NCBI GenBank assembly: GCA_002317385.1
Contig: DCJH01000021.1
Location: forward strand, 71,978 to 135,977
Source: Prevotella sp. UBA1705
Lineage (GTDB): Bacteria; Bacteroidota; Bacteroidia; Bacteroidales; Bacteroidaceae
Direction of reading: 5' to 3'
DNA: 64,000 nt
The translations under genes were made by a program, and so were the position numbers. Shown here one piece after another: positions 25,713 to 35,165 of the stretch. Under the pieces are notes generated by a model. That model did not search any database. It was not told the origin of the DNA and saw nothing but the letters and a program-made list of their open reading frames with translations. Within the stretch, counting starts at the first letter, position 1. Each line of letters opens with the position of its first letter.

Positions 25713-26333
25713 ATGATTGAATACATCAAGGGCGAGCTGGCAGAGCTTACGCCAGCATTGGCCGTGGTTGAAGCCGGCGGAGTGGGCTACGCGCTCAACA
25801 TTTCGCTCAACACCTATAGCGGCATCCAAGGAAAGAAGGATGTCAAACTCTTTGTTCATGAGTCTATCCAGACGGGCGGTAGAGACGATAACTACACCCT
25901 CTATGGCTTTGCCTCCAAGCAGGAACGTGAGCTCTATCGCATGCTCATCACCGTTTCGGGCGTGGGTGCCAATACGGCACGCATGATGCTCTCTTCGCTC
26001 TCGCCCAAGGAACTCTGCAACGCCATTGCCAATGGCGATGAGAAACTCATCAAGAGCGTGAAGGGCATCGGTCTGAAGACGGCCCAGCGCATCATCGTAG
26101 ATCTGCGCGACAAGATCATCAACTCGGGCGTGGCCGACGAGCTCCACGTGTCGCCCTCGGCTTCATCGGCACCGACTATCAACTCCGCCATTAAGGAAGA
26201 GGCTGTGTCGGCCATGACCATGCTCGGATTCTCTCCCGCTCCAGCAGCCAAGGTAGTGGACTCCATCCTCACCGAGCAGCCCGATATGCCGGTAGAGATG
26301 GTAGTGAAGGAGGCTCTGAAGCGCATCAAATAG
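25713..26333 (+). CDS. ruvA: Holliday junction branch migration protein RuvA
   Basis: 206 residues. It binds four-way junctions and loads RuvB. Domain I (MIEYIKGELAEL, the DNYTLYGF strand), the helix-hairpin-helix pair (TVSGVGANTARMMLSSL and VKGIGLKTAQRIIVDL) and the C-terminal RuvB-binding helix bundle (about 160-206) are all present. It lies directly before sprA, an arrangement known from other Bacteroidetes. Element A copy 6 begins 2 nt after the stop codon. Confidence 0.96.
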   Translation: MIEYIKGELAELTPALAVVEAGGVGYALNISLNTYSGIQGKKDVKLFVHESIQTGGRDDNYTLYGFASKQERELYRMLITVSGVGANTARMMLSSLSPKELCNAIANGDEKLIKSVKGIGLKTAQRIIVDLRDKIINSGVADELHVSPSASSAPTINSAIKEEAVSAMTMLGFSPAPAAKVVDSILTEQPDMPVEMVVKEALKRIK

Positions 26334-26335
26334 AA

Positions 26336-26375
26336 GTCTCTCCCCGCCCTTCCTTGCATGGAAGGAGGGGGAGCC
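26336..26375 (+). repeat. Palindromic element A, copy 6 (after ruvA)
   Basis: GTCTCTCCCCGCCC, then CTTCCTTGCATGGAAGGAGG and GGGAGCC. Diverged, but with the same plan, in sense orientation, between ruvA and sprA. Confidence 0.65.
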
Positions 26376-26417
26376 ACAATACCAGATGAACCGATAAGTA
26401 ACCGTTGGGGGATTGAA

Positions 26418-29400
26418 ATGAAATTAAGGCAAAACTATGTTTTCTCACTGATTGTGCTGGCCGTGACCATGGCCAGCTATGCCATCGGTGCGCCTTATTT
26501 TCAAGTAGACCCCCGAAGACAGAGCTCTCAGAGGACTCAGACCAATCGGACGAGTCAGACAAGTCAGGCTGGTCGGACCAATCAGACAGCCCTGACAAGT
26601 CAGCGGCAGCCCATACTCGACTCAGGAGACAGCATTCCCGACTCTCTGCTCCACCCCCGATGGAAGATTCAGCGCACCACCCCCATCACCTACGACGACC
26701 TCGACCAGAGCGCCGTAGACCTGCAGCGCCCCGACGGACTGAAATATGAGGTGAGCTACAACGATACCATCGACCGCTACATCATCGGCACAAAGATAGG
26801 CACCACCTACCTCGACGCCCCCATCATGATGACTCCTGCCGAGTATATGAAGTGGAGCGAGAAGCACGGGCGTGACGCTTTCTACCGCAGCAAGAACGAT
26901 GAAATATACAAGAGGCAGGGCAAGGAGAAGTTCGATTTCACCGATATGCACTTCGACCTCGGACCTGCCGAGAAGATCTTCGGCCCCGGAGGCGTACGCA
27001 TCAAGACCCAGGGAACAGCCGAACTGAAATTTGGCGCCACCTTCAAGAGCATCGACAACCCCTCGCTGCCCATCCGAAACCGCAAGACGACAACGATGGA
27101 TTTCGACGAGAAGATTAATCTGAACGTCAACGGCAAGGTGGGCGACAAGGTGAACATGAACCTCAACTACAACACCGATGCCACCTTCGACTTCGACGCG
27201 CAGAACATGAAGTTGAAGTACGACGGCAAGGAAGACGAGATCATCAAGCTGGTCGAGGCGGGCAATGTGTCGTTCCCAAGCAACTCCTCGCTCGTTCAGG
27301 GTGCCAGCAGTCTGTTCGGATTGCGCACCGACATGCAGTTTGGCAAACTCAAGCTGCAGCTCGTAGCCTCGCAGAAGAAAAGCTCATCGAAGAGCGTGTC
27401 GAGCCAGGGCGGCAAGCAACTCACCTCGTTTGAATTCGACGCTGCCGACTACGAGGAGAACCGACACTTCTTCCTCTCGCAGTATTTCCGCAGCCACTAC
27501 GACGCGGGCATGAAGACACTGCCCAACCTCACCACCGGCGTGAGCATCAGCCGAGTAGAGATTTGGGTCACCAACAAGAACGGAACCACCACCAACACGC
27601 GCAACATCGTGGCGCTCACCGACCTCGGCGAGACCTCCCACGTGAGCAATCCACGGTGGACGGCGGGCGGAACACTGGTGCCTTCGAACAATGCCAATTC
27701 CGAATATTCTACCGTAGTGAACCAGCTTAGCGGCGCGCGCGATATCGATCAGACGTCTACCGTATTCGATGGGGCGGGCCTGGTGGGTGGCGTGGACTAT
27801 GAGAAACTGCAGAATGCGCGCCTCCTCAACTCCTCCGAATATACCTTGAACTCCGCCTTGGGCTATGTGTCGCTGCGCACTTCGCTGCAGACCGACCAGG
27901 TTTTGGCCGTGGCCTACGAGTACACCTACGGCGGACAGACCTATCAGGTGGGTGAGTTTGCCAGCGACAACACCGACGTGAACCAGGCGCTTTTCGTCAA
28001 GTCGCTGAAGAATACGAGCAACAATCCCACGCAGGGCAACTGGGGATTGATGATGAAAAACGTGTATTATCTGGCCTCGACGATAGAGAAAGACAAGTTC
28101 CGCTTGGATGTGAAGTACCAGAGCGACACCGCCGGCGTCTACCTTTCCTATATTCCCGAGCAGCAGGTGAAGAGCCAGACGCTCATCAAAGTGCTGGGCG
28201 CCGACCGTCTGGATAATAACAACAAGGCCCACGCCAACGGTTATTTCGACTTTGTGGAGGGTTACACGGTGAACAACGGACGTGTGTTCTTCCCCGTGTC
28301 GGAGCCTTTCGGAAGCTATCTCTACAACTATCTCGTGGGCAAAGGCGTGAGCGATGCCACCGCCCGCAAGTATGCCTTCACCGAGCTCTACGACTCCACT
28401 AAAACCGTGGCGAAGCAGATTGCCGAGAAAGATAAGTTCCTCTTGCAGGGCCAATATCGCGGCACGTCGGCCAATGTCATATCTCTCGGCGCCTATAATG
28501 TGCCGCAGGGGTCGGTGGTGGTCACCGCCGGCGGCGTGCGGCTCACCGAGGGTTCCGACTACTCGGTGGACTACAGTGCAGGCGAGGTGACAATCCTCAA
28601 CCAGAGTATCCTTGATGCTGGCACCTCGGTCAACGTGTCGTTGGAGAGCCAATCGGAGTATTCGCAGGAGCGGAAAACCATGTTCGGCATGAACTGGCAG
28701 TACGATTTCTCCAAGAATTTCCAGATTTCGGGAACGCTGCAGCACCTCACCGAGCAGGCCCTCACCACCAAGGTGGCCATGGGCAACGAGCCGCTCAACA
28801 ACACGCTTTGGGGCTTCAACATCAACTGGAAGCACGAGAGCCAGTGGCTCACCAACATGCTCGACCGCCTGCCCCTGCTCCATCTCACCCAGCCCTCGCA
28901 GATTTCGTTCACCGGAGAGTTTGCCCAGCTCATTGCCGGGCAGAGTCACGGCGTGCAGGACAATGCCTCTTATATCGACGATTTCGAGGGAACGACCGAC
29001 AAGATCGATGTCTCCACGCCCACCAACTGGATTCTGTCGAGCGTGCCTTCGATGTTTGCCGAGAGCCAGGACCGCACCGGTCTCACCAGCGGATACAACC
29101 GTTCGCAGATGGCCTGGTACACCATCGACCCGCTGTTCACACGCCGGAGCAGCAGCCTCACGCCTGCCCACATCAAGAGCGACCTCGACCAGCTGAGCGA
29201 CCCCTACGTGCGTGAGGTCTACGTGCGTGAGCTTTATCCCAACCGCGACCAGAGTTCCTACTCCGGCGCTACCTCCACCCTACCCATTCTGAACCTCGCT
29301 TACTATCCCAACGAGCGCGGACCCTACAACTTCAACCCCAACCTCACCGCGGCCGGACTGCTCAGCAACCCCTCCCAACACTGGGGCGGCATGATGCGAA

Positions 29401-32400
29401 AGCTCGATACCAACGACTTCGAGGCGGCCAATATCGAGTATGTGGAGTTCTGGATGATGGACCCGTTCATCAACAGCAGCAAGCAGGGCAACGCCTCGGC
29501 CTATGGCGGCGACTTCTACATCAACCTCGGAGAAGTATCTGAAGACGTGCTCCGCGACGGCAAGAAGTTCTACGAGAGCGGCCTCCCCGTAGACGGCACG
29601 AGCAGCTACACCACCACCCAGTGGGGCAAGATTCCCACGCAGGCCACGGTTACCTACGCTTTCGCCACGTCGGCATCGAGCCGCCAACTGCAGGACCTGG
29701 GCTACAACGGACTGAACGATGCCGAGGAACAGCAGTTCAACTCCTATCAGGATTACCTCACGCAGCTGCAGGGAAAGGTGAATGCCGCCGTGTGGGATTC
29801 CATCTGGGCCGACCCCGCCCACGACGACTACCACTACTTCCGCGGCTCCGACTACGACCGCATGCAGGCCTCCATCCTTCGCCGCTACAAGTATATCAAC
29901 AACCCGCAAGGCAACTCTCCGTCGACCGAAGACCGCACGGAGACCTACGATACATCCTACAAGACCACGCCCGACGTGGAAGATATTAATCAGGACTACA
30001 CCCTGAACGAGTATGAGAAATACTATCAGTATCATGTTTCGGTGCGTCCCGAAGACCTCGTGGTGGGCAAAAACTTCATTGTCGACAAGCGCGAGACCTC
30101 GCCCACGCTGCGCAATGGCACCACCGAGAAGATCACCTGGTATCTCTTCCGCATCCCCGTGGACGAGTATGAGAACCGAGTGGGCTCCATCTCCGACTTC
30201 TCCAGCATCCGCTTCATGCGCATGTTCCTCACCGGATTCGAGCATCCGGTGGTGATGCGCTTCGGCTCCTTGGACCTCGTCCGAGGCACATGGCGCGTGT
30301 ATAAGCAGAATCTGAACAACGCCGCGGCACAGACAGGGTCGATGACCACGGCCTCGGTGAACATCGAAGAGAACAACGACAAGACCCCGGTGAACTACGT
30401 GCTGCCTCCCGGCATCACCCGCGAGCAGGACCCGACGCAGCCTCAGCTGGTGGAGGCCAACGAGCAGGCGCTCGACATCAACGTGGAGAACCTCTCGAAC
30501 GGGGAGTCGAAATGCGTCTACAAGAACACCACCCTCGACCTGCGCCAGTACAAGCGCATCCAGATGTTTGTGCATGCCAACGCCCACGAACAGAACACCA
30601 CGAACCTCCAGGACGGACAGCTGGCCCTCTTCGTGCGCCTCGGTTCCGACTACAAGAGCAACTACTACGAGTATGAGATTCCGCTGCGACTCACGGCGCC
30701 GGGCCACTACGACCGACTGTCGAGGGCCGATTGCATAGCCGTGTGGCCCGAGGAAAACATGCTCGACGTGCCGCTCTCGCTCTTCACCACGGTGAAGAAG
30801 GAGCGCAACAAGCAGAAGAGTCTGGGCCTCGCCTCGTTCAACCGGCCCTTCGAAGCCTACGACACCGACCACCCGCAGAATAAGGTTACGGTGATGGGAA
30901 ACCCCACCCTGGGCGAGGTGAAGACCATGATCATCGGCGTAAGAAACCTTGCCGCCGACCAGAAGAGCGGCGAGGTGTGGGTCAACGAGATGCGACTCAA
31001 GGAATATAACAACTCCGGAGGCTGGGCCGCCAACGGCAACCTGAACATGCAGCTCAGCGACCTGGGCTCGATGAACGTGCAGGGTCGCTACGTGACGCAG
31101 GGCTTCGGCGGACTCGAAGACGGCGTGGCCGCACGCTCGCAAGACGACAAGAGCAATGTCTCTGTGGTGACAAGCGTGGAGCTTGGCAAGTTCTTCCCCG
31201 ACAAGGCCAAGGTGTCGGCACCGCTCTATTACAGCGTCTCGAAAGAGGTGGCGCGCCCGAAATACAACCCACTCGACACCGACATGGAGCTCAAGGACGC
31301 CCTGGAGGCCACCGCCTCACGCCGCGAGCGCGACTCGATAGAGAACATTGCTGTGACGAAGACCATCAACACCAACTTCTCGCTGTCCAATGTGAGGGTG
31401 GGAATACAGAACAAGCACCACCCCATGCCCTACGACCCGGCCAACTTCTCCTTCTTCTACAGCCACGCCCACACCCATACCCAGGGCGAGACCACGGTCT
31501 ATGAGAACGAGGACAACTGGCGCGGCGGACTCAACTACAGCTGGACTCCGGTCTACAAGTCGTGGGAACCGTTCAAGAAGGTGAAGTCGAAGAGCAAGTG
31601 GCTGGATATTGCCAAGCGCTTCGGACTGAACTGGTTGCCCCAGAGTGTGAACTTCAACACCGAGCTCACCCGCTCTTACTACGAGCTGCAGGAGCGCGAC
31701 ATGGAGGCCCTGGAGAACGCCGCCCTGCCGCTGGTATTCTCCGAACAGTTCCTCTGGAACCGCGAATTCCAGTTGCGCTGGGACCTCACGCGCAACCTGC
31801 ACGCCAATTTCCAGAGCGCCACCCACGCCCAGGTGGAGGAGCCCTACACCCCGGTGAACCGAGACTTATACCCCACCCACTACGACGCATGGAAGGATTC
31901 GGTGTGGACAAGTATCCGCAACCTCGGCACGCCGCTCGACTATCAGCAAAACTTCACACTCTCCTACCAGTTGCCCCTCAACCTCATCCCCATATTTGAT
32001 TGGATGAACAGCGACGCCTCTTATAGCGCCACGTACAACTGGATACGCGGCACCGACCTCGAAGACGGTACCTCGCTGGGCAACACCATACAGAACAACC
32101 GACAGCTCAACGTGAACGGGGCGTTCGATTTCGTGAAGCTCTACAACCACATTCCATTCCTGCGCAAGGCCAACGAGCGCTTCGACCGACAGGCCTCGCA
32201 GGCCGAACAGAACCGCCGCAAGCAGCAGCGACAGACGGCCAAGGCCGAGAAGCAGAAGCAGGCAGAGGCCGAAGCCAAGGCCCGCCAGCAGGCCATAGCC
32301 GACGGCAAGGACCCCGACGAGGCCGTGAAGCAGCTCCGACTCAGCAACAAGCAGGCCGAACAGAAGAAGACGCAGCTGCCACTCAACAAGCGGTCGTTTG

Positions 32401-34127
32401 AGAAGGAGGTGACGCTCATGCCCGACACCACCGTCGTGGTGGCCCACGGCAAGAAGTCGCGCCGTCTCATCGTCTCGGCCAAGACCGAGGACGGCAAGCG
32501 CCTCAAGGTGAAGTTCAAGCGGATAGACGACAACAGCATACGCATCAAGAACAAGGTAGACTCGGCCCTGAAGGTGAAGATCACGGTGACAGCCAAGCCT
32601 GTTCCCGACGACCAGCGGTGGTACAAGGTGGCCCAGAGCATAGCCCGCGTGGCGATGATGGTGCGCAATGCCAGCCTCTCCTACCGCAACCAATACTCCA
32701 TGTCGCTGCCTGGATTCATGCCCAACATAGGCGACGCGTTCGGCCAGACCAACCGCACGGCGGCCAATGCCCTATCGCCCGGACTCGACTTCGCGTTCGG
32801 ACTGACCGGCGACGGCTACATAGAGAAGGCCCGCCGCAACAACTGGTTGCTCATCAACGACAGCGTGGCCACGCCCGCCACAAGCAATCTGACCGAGGAC
32901 TTGCAGCTGCGCATGACCCTCGAACCCATCAAGAACCTGAAGATAGACCTCAACGCAAGCCGCACCATGACCACGGCGCGCAGCGTGCAATACATGTATG
33001 AGGGCAATCCCACCACGCAGACCGGCACCTTCACCATGACCACCATCTCGCTCGGTTCGGCCTTCGAGGGCATGGGCAATGCCGGCAACGGATTCCGCAG
33101 TCCCACGTTCGAGAAGTTCTGCAACTCGCTGGAGGGATTCCGCCAGCGCGTGGAGGCCCGCTACGCCGGCACCACCTATCCCAACGGAACGCTCTATGCC
33201 GGCAAGACTTTCGATGCGGCCAACGGCAGCGTGAACGGTTATTCGGCCGACGTCATGGTGCCCGCCTTCCTCGCCACCTATACCAGCATGGGCGGCAATG
33301 GGCTCAGCATCTTCCCCGCCCTCAGGCAGTTGCTACCCAACTGGACCGTGCACTACAGCGGCCTGAGCCAGCTGCCGTGGCTGCGCGACGTGTTCAAGAG
33401 CGTGAACGTGAACCATAGCTACAAGAGCATCTTTGCCATAGGCTCCTACCAGAGCTACTCCACCTTTGTGCAACTCATGGGCCCAGGCATGGGATTCATC
33501 ACCGATGCCACGAGCGGCAACCCCATCCCCAACTCGATGTACAATGTCTCTACGGTGAGCATCAACGAGACTTTCTCGCCGCTGCTGGGCGTCGACGTCA
33601 CGCTGCAAAACAACCTTACGGCCAAGTTGGAGTATCGGCAGACCCGCGTGCTCTCGCTCTCGATGACGAGCATCCAGGTGAACGAGGCGCTGAGCAAAGA
33701 CTGGGTGCTGGGCTTCGGCTACAAGATCAACAATTTCAACCTATTCGGCCGACGCAACACGCGGCTCGTGAAGAGCGCCACCGGCAACCAGCGGGGCAAC
33801 GCCAACAACCGCAACAGCCAGACCACGACCACCTCGTCGGCCAGCAACAGCCGCGGCGGCGTGAACCACGACCTCAATCTTCGCCTCGACGTGTCCTATC
33901 GCAGGCAGGCCAGCATCACCCGCGACATTGCCACGATGACCTCTTCGGCCAGCAGCGGCAACACCGCTTTCAAGTTCTCCTTCATGGCCGACTACACGCT
34001 GTCGCGCTTGCTCTCGCTGAGTTTCTACCTCGACCGCCAGACCAACACGCCGTTGCTCAGCAGCAACAGCTATCCCACCACCACACAAGACTTCGGTCTG
34101 AGTGTCAAGTTCTCGCTCACGCGATAG
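26418..34127 (+). CDS. sprA: SprA, type IX secretion outer-membrane translocon
   Basis: 2569 residues, the largest gene here and close to the family's usual 2300-2500. SprA forms the giant single-chain outer-membrane barrel through which T9SS cargo leaves the periplasm. A signal peptide is visible at about 1-26 (MKLRQNYVFSLIVLAVTM); ATG 26418 is chosen for this reason, since the 20 extra upstream codons overlap a repeat. Recurrent features are long polar beta-strand regions, GDKVNMNLNYNTDATFDF, IDDFEGTTD and a basic Gln/Lys/Ala-rich stretch near 1930-1980. Residues 40-63 are a tandem three-residue repeat from a 9-bp minisatellite. Other Sov/Por components are not in the window. A hairpin lies 177 nt downstream. 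Confidence 0.95.
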   Translation: MKLRQNYVFSLIVLAVTMASYAIGAPYFQVDPRRQSSQRTQTNRTSQTSQAGRTNQTALTSQRQPILDSGDSIPDSLLHPRWKIQRTTPITYDDLDQSAVDLQRPDGLKYEVSYNDTIDRYIIGTKIGTTYLDAPIMMTPAEYMKWSEKHGRDAFYRSKNDEIYKRQGKEKFDFTDMHFDLGPAEKIFGPGGVRIKTQGTAELKFGATFKSIDNPSLPIRNRKTTTMDFDEKINLNVNGKVGDKVNMNLNYNTDATFDFDAQNMKLKYDGKEDEIIKLVEAGNVSFPSNSSLVQGASSLFGLRTDMQFGKLKLQLVASQKKSSSKSVSSQGGKQLTSFEFDAADYEENRHFFLSQYFRSHYDAGMKTLPNLTTGVSISRVEIWVTNKNGTTTNTRNIVALTDLGETSHVSNPRWTAGGTLVPSNNANSEYSTVVNQLSGARDIDQTSTVFDGAGLVGGVDYEKLQNARLLNSSEYTLNSALGYVSLRTSLQTDQVLAVAYEYTYGGQTYQVGEFASDNTDVNQALFVKSLKNTSNNPTQGNWGLMMKNVYYLASTIEKDKFRLDVKYQSDTAGVYLSYIPEQQVKSQTLIKVLGADRLDNNNKAHANGYFDFVEGYTVNNGRVFFPVSEPFGSYLYNYLVGKGVSDATARKYAFTELYDSTKTVAKQIAEKDKFLLQGQYRGTSANVISLGAYNVPQGSVVVTAGGVRLTEGSDYSVDYSAGEVTILNQSILDAGTSVNVSLESQSEYSQERKTMFGMNWQYDFSKNFQISGTLQHLTEQALTTKVAMGNEPLNNTLWGFNINWKHESQWLTNMLDRLPLLHLTQPSQISFTGEFAQLIAGQSHGVQDNASYIDDFEGTTDKIDVSTPTNWILSSVPSMFAESQDRTGLTSGYNRSQMAWYTIDPLFTRRSSSLTPAHIKSDLDQLSDPYVREVYVRELYPNRDQSSYSGATSTLPILNLAYYPNERGPYNFNPNLTAAGLLSNPSQHWGGMMRKLDTNDFEAANIEYVEFWMMDPFINSSKQGNASAYGGDFYINLGEVSEDVLRDGKKFYESGLPVDGTSSYTTTQWGKIPTQATVTYAFATSASSRQLQDLGYNGLNDAEEQQFNSYQDYLTQLQGKVNAAVWDSIWADPAHDDYHYFRGSDYDRMQASILRRYKYINNPQGNSPSTEDRTETYDTSYKTTPDVEDINQDYTLNEYEKYYQYHVSVRPEDLVVGKNFIVDKRETSPTLRNGTTEKITWYLFRIPVDEYENRVGSISDFSSIRFMRMFLTGFEHPVVMRFGSLDLVRGTWRVYKQNLNNAAAQTGSMTTASVNIEENNDKTPVNYVLPPGITREQDPTQPQLVEANEQALDINVENLSNGESKCVYKNTTLDLRQYKRIQMFVHANAHEQNTTNLQDGQLALFVRLGSDYKSNYYEYEIPLRLTAPGHYDRLSRADCIAVWPEENMLDVPLSLFTTVKKERNKQKSLGLASFNRPFEAYDTDHPQNKVTVMGNPTLGEVKTMIIGVRNLAADQKSGEVWVNEMRLKEYNNSGGWAANGNLNMQLSDLGSMNVQGRYVTQGFGGLEDGVAARSQDDKSNVSVVTSVELGKFFPDKAKVSAPLYYSVSKEVARPKYNPLDTDMELKDALEATASRRERDSIENIAVTKTINTNFSLSNVRVGIQNKHHPMPYDPANFSFFYSHAHTHTQGETTVYENEDNWRGGLNYSWTPVYKSWEPFKKVKSKSKWLDIAKRFGLNWLPQSVNFNTELTRSYYELQERDMEALENAALPLVFSEQFLWNREFQLRWDLTRNLHANFQSATHAQVEEPYTPVNRDLYPTHYDAWKDSVWTSIRNLGTPLDYQQNFTLSYQLPLNLIPIFDWMNSDASYSATYNWIRGTDLEDGTSLGNTIQNNRQLNVNGAFDFVKLYNHIPFLRKANERFDRQASQAEQNRRKQQRQTAKAEKQKQAEAEAKARQQAIADGKDPDEAVKQLRLSNKQAEQKKTQLPLNKRSFEKEVTLMPDTTVVVAHGKKSRRLIVSAKTEDGKRLKVKFKRIDDNSIRIKNKVDSALKVKITVTAKPVPDDQRWYKVAQSIARVAMMVRNASLSYRNQYSMSLPGFMPNIGDAFGQTNRTAANALSPGLDFAFGLTGDGYIEKARRNNWLLINDSVATPATSNLTEDLQLRMTLEPIKNLKIDLNASRTMTTARSVQYMYEGNPTTQTGTFTMTTISLGSAFEGMGNAGNGFRSPTFEKFCNSLEGFRQRVEARYAGTTYPNGTLYAGKTFDAANGSVNGYSADVMVPAFLATYTSMGGNGLSIFPALRQLLPNWTVHYSGLSQLPWLRDVFKSVNVNHSYKSIFAIGSYQSYSTFVQLMGPGMGFITDATSGNPIPNSMYNVSTVSINETFSPLLGVDVTLQNNLTAKLEYRQTRVLSLSMTSIQVNEALSKDWVLGFGYKINNFNLFGRRNTRLVKSATGNQRGNANNRNSQTTTTSSASNSRGGVNHDLNLRLDVSYRRQASITRDIATMTSSASSGNTAFKFSFMADYTLSRLLSLSFYLDRQTNTPLLSSNSYPTTTQDFGLSVKFSLTR
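26535..26606 (+). repeat. In-frame 9-bp minisatellite in sprA
   Basis: Eight degenerate 9-nt units of the type AGTCAGACA, in phase with the codons, encoding TQT-NRT-SQT-SQA-GRT-NQT-ALT-SQR just after the signal peptide. Three related units follow the stop codon of another gene at 42067-42093. Confidence 0.8.
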
Positions 34128-34303
34128 TCTCGTCGGGGTGCCATCCATCCATTCTCAACATGCAATATTGTCAATAAAATTAGCGTCAAACCACGTCTTC
34201 CAGACCTGGTGAGATAGAGACGCCAGCCCCTTCGGTGGGCCTCCTCTGGCGGGAGAAAATGCCTGTACATACCCATCGTTTCGCCATAAGGCCGTATTCG
34301 CTT

Positions 34304-34364
34304 GGCCGTTACTACCTTTTCGCATTCTGAAAAGGTAGTAATCACAGAGTGAAAACGGCCTTTT
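34304..34364 (+). terminator. Two-tier hairpin after sprA, built from an element C-like sequence
   Basis: Inner stem TACTACCTTTT (34310-34320) with AAAAGGTAGTA (34330-34340); outer GGCCGTT (34304-34310) with AACGGCC (34354-34360), then TTTTG. It could end sprA transcription, although 177 nt past the stop codon. Confidence 0.55.
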
Positions 34365-34664
34365 GATTTCACGAAAACATAGGAATCCACAAATCAAGAA
34401 GTGTCAACATTTTACAAGTATCTGTCTTATAGCCATTTGAAAAAGGCTCATTTTTCGCGTATTTCGCACTGGGATTTTCCTGTTACAGAATATCGCGAGC
34501 AGGCGAAGACAATATTCCTGATTTTTCATGGCATATTATAGGCTTCGGCATGAGGCCTCACCCCATAGGCAGCAGGCCCTGTGGCGAAGCCTCGCGCATG
34601 TTATTAGTTCATAAAAATAGGCAAGATATTGCCAACAATGCCCCGTAGTTTGGGGTAAATTTCG

Positions 34665-34673
34665 TAATTTTGC
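34665..34673 (+). promoter_or_regulatory. -7 box (TAATTTTGC) for the PH-domain gene
   Basis: Exact TAnnTTTG, about 45 nt before the ATG at 34719. Confidence 0.6.
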
Positions 34674-34718
34674 AGATTATAATGTGTTTTCCCCGCGGTG
34701 CGAGCACCGCCTAACTCA

Positions 34719-35129
34719 ATGACCCGAACGTTTCATCACCGCTTTACATTGGGCGCCAAATGCGGCCTCGTGCTGCTCGCCGCCCTCACCATCTACCTGT
34801 TTTGGGAGAAGGAGGTGCTACTCGGCTCGCTGGTTGTGGTATTCACCGTGCTCGTCATGGAGCGCGTGCTCCACTCCGAATATGTGTTTCGCGAGGGATT
34901 TCTGGAGATTCACCGCGGCCGTTTCGCACGCCGGAAGTCCATCCCCCTGATGGAAATCACCTCGTGTCGACCCATGAACACCACCTTCGGCATGGTGCAC
35001 TATCTGCTCATTGGCTATGGCAACCAGCGCTTCGTAGCCGTGCAGCCCGAGCAGGAAGCGTCGTTTGTGGCCCATCTGCAGAGCCTGCTCGCCGATGAAG
35101 ACGCTGCGGAAGGCGGCGACGAGGAGTAA
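34719..35129 (+). CDS. Small membrane protein with a bacterial PH-like domain
   Basis: 136 residues from ATG 34719. Two helices at about 12-28 and 30-48 are followed by a beta-rich segment (EYVFREGFLEIHRGRFARRKS, IPLMEITSCRPMNTT, YLLIGYGNQRFVAVQPEQ) that resembles the YdbT/YdbS-type bacterial PH domain. A poly-acidic tail (DEDAAEGGDEE) ends it. It lies 36 nt before dacB. Function unknown; fold call moderately supported. Confidence 0.7.
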   Translation: MTRTFHHRFTLGAKCGLVLLAALTIYLFWEKEVLLGSLVVVFTVLVMERVLHSEYVFREGFLEIHRGRFARRKSIPLMEITSCRPMNTTFGMVHYLLIGYGNQRFVAVQPEQEASFVAHLQSLLADEDAAEGGDEE

Positions 35130-35165
35130 TTCAGACCGAGCGGAGGAAACCGATAAGACCGATTT

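Larger units (their letters stand above)
34128..34718. other. 591-nt gap between sprA and the PH-domain gene
   Basis: Holds a hairpin (34304-34364), an AT-rich stretch at 34409-34490 loosely similar to 42365-42430, a -7 box at 34665-34673 and a 7-bp GC hairpin (34695-34710) just before the next start codon. No gene seen. Confidence 0.6.

Noticed and set aside
27384..31142. Long antisense frames opposite sprA (595 and 620 codons)
   Set aside because: Both follow the codon periodicity of sprA and have no recognisable motif or promoter box; GC-rich genes produce such frames.
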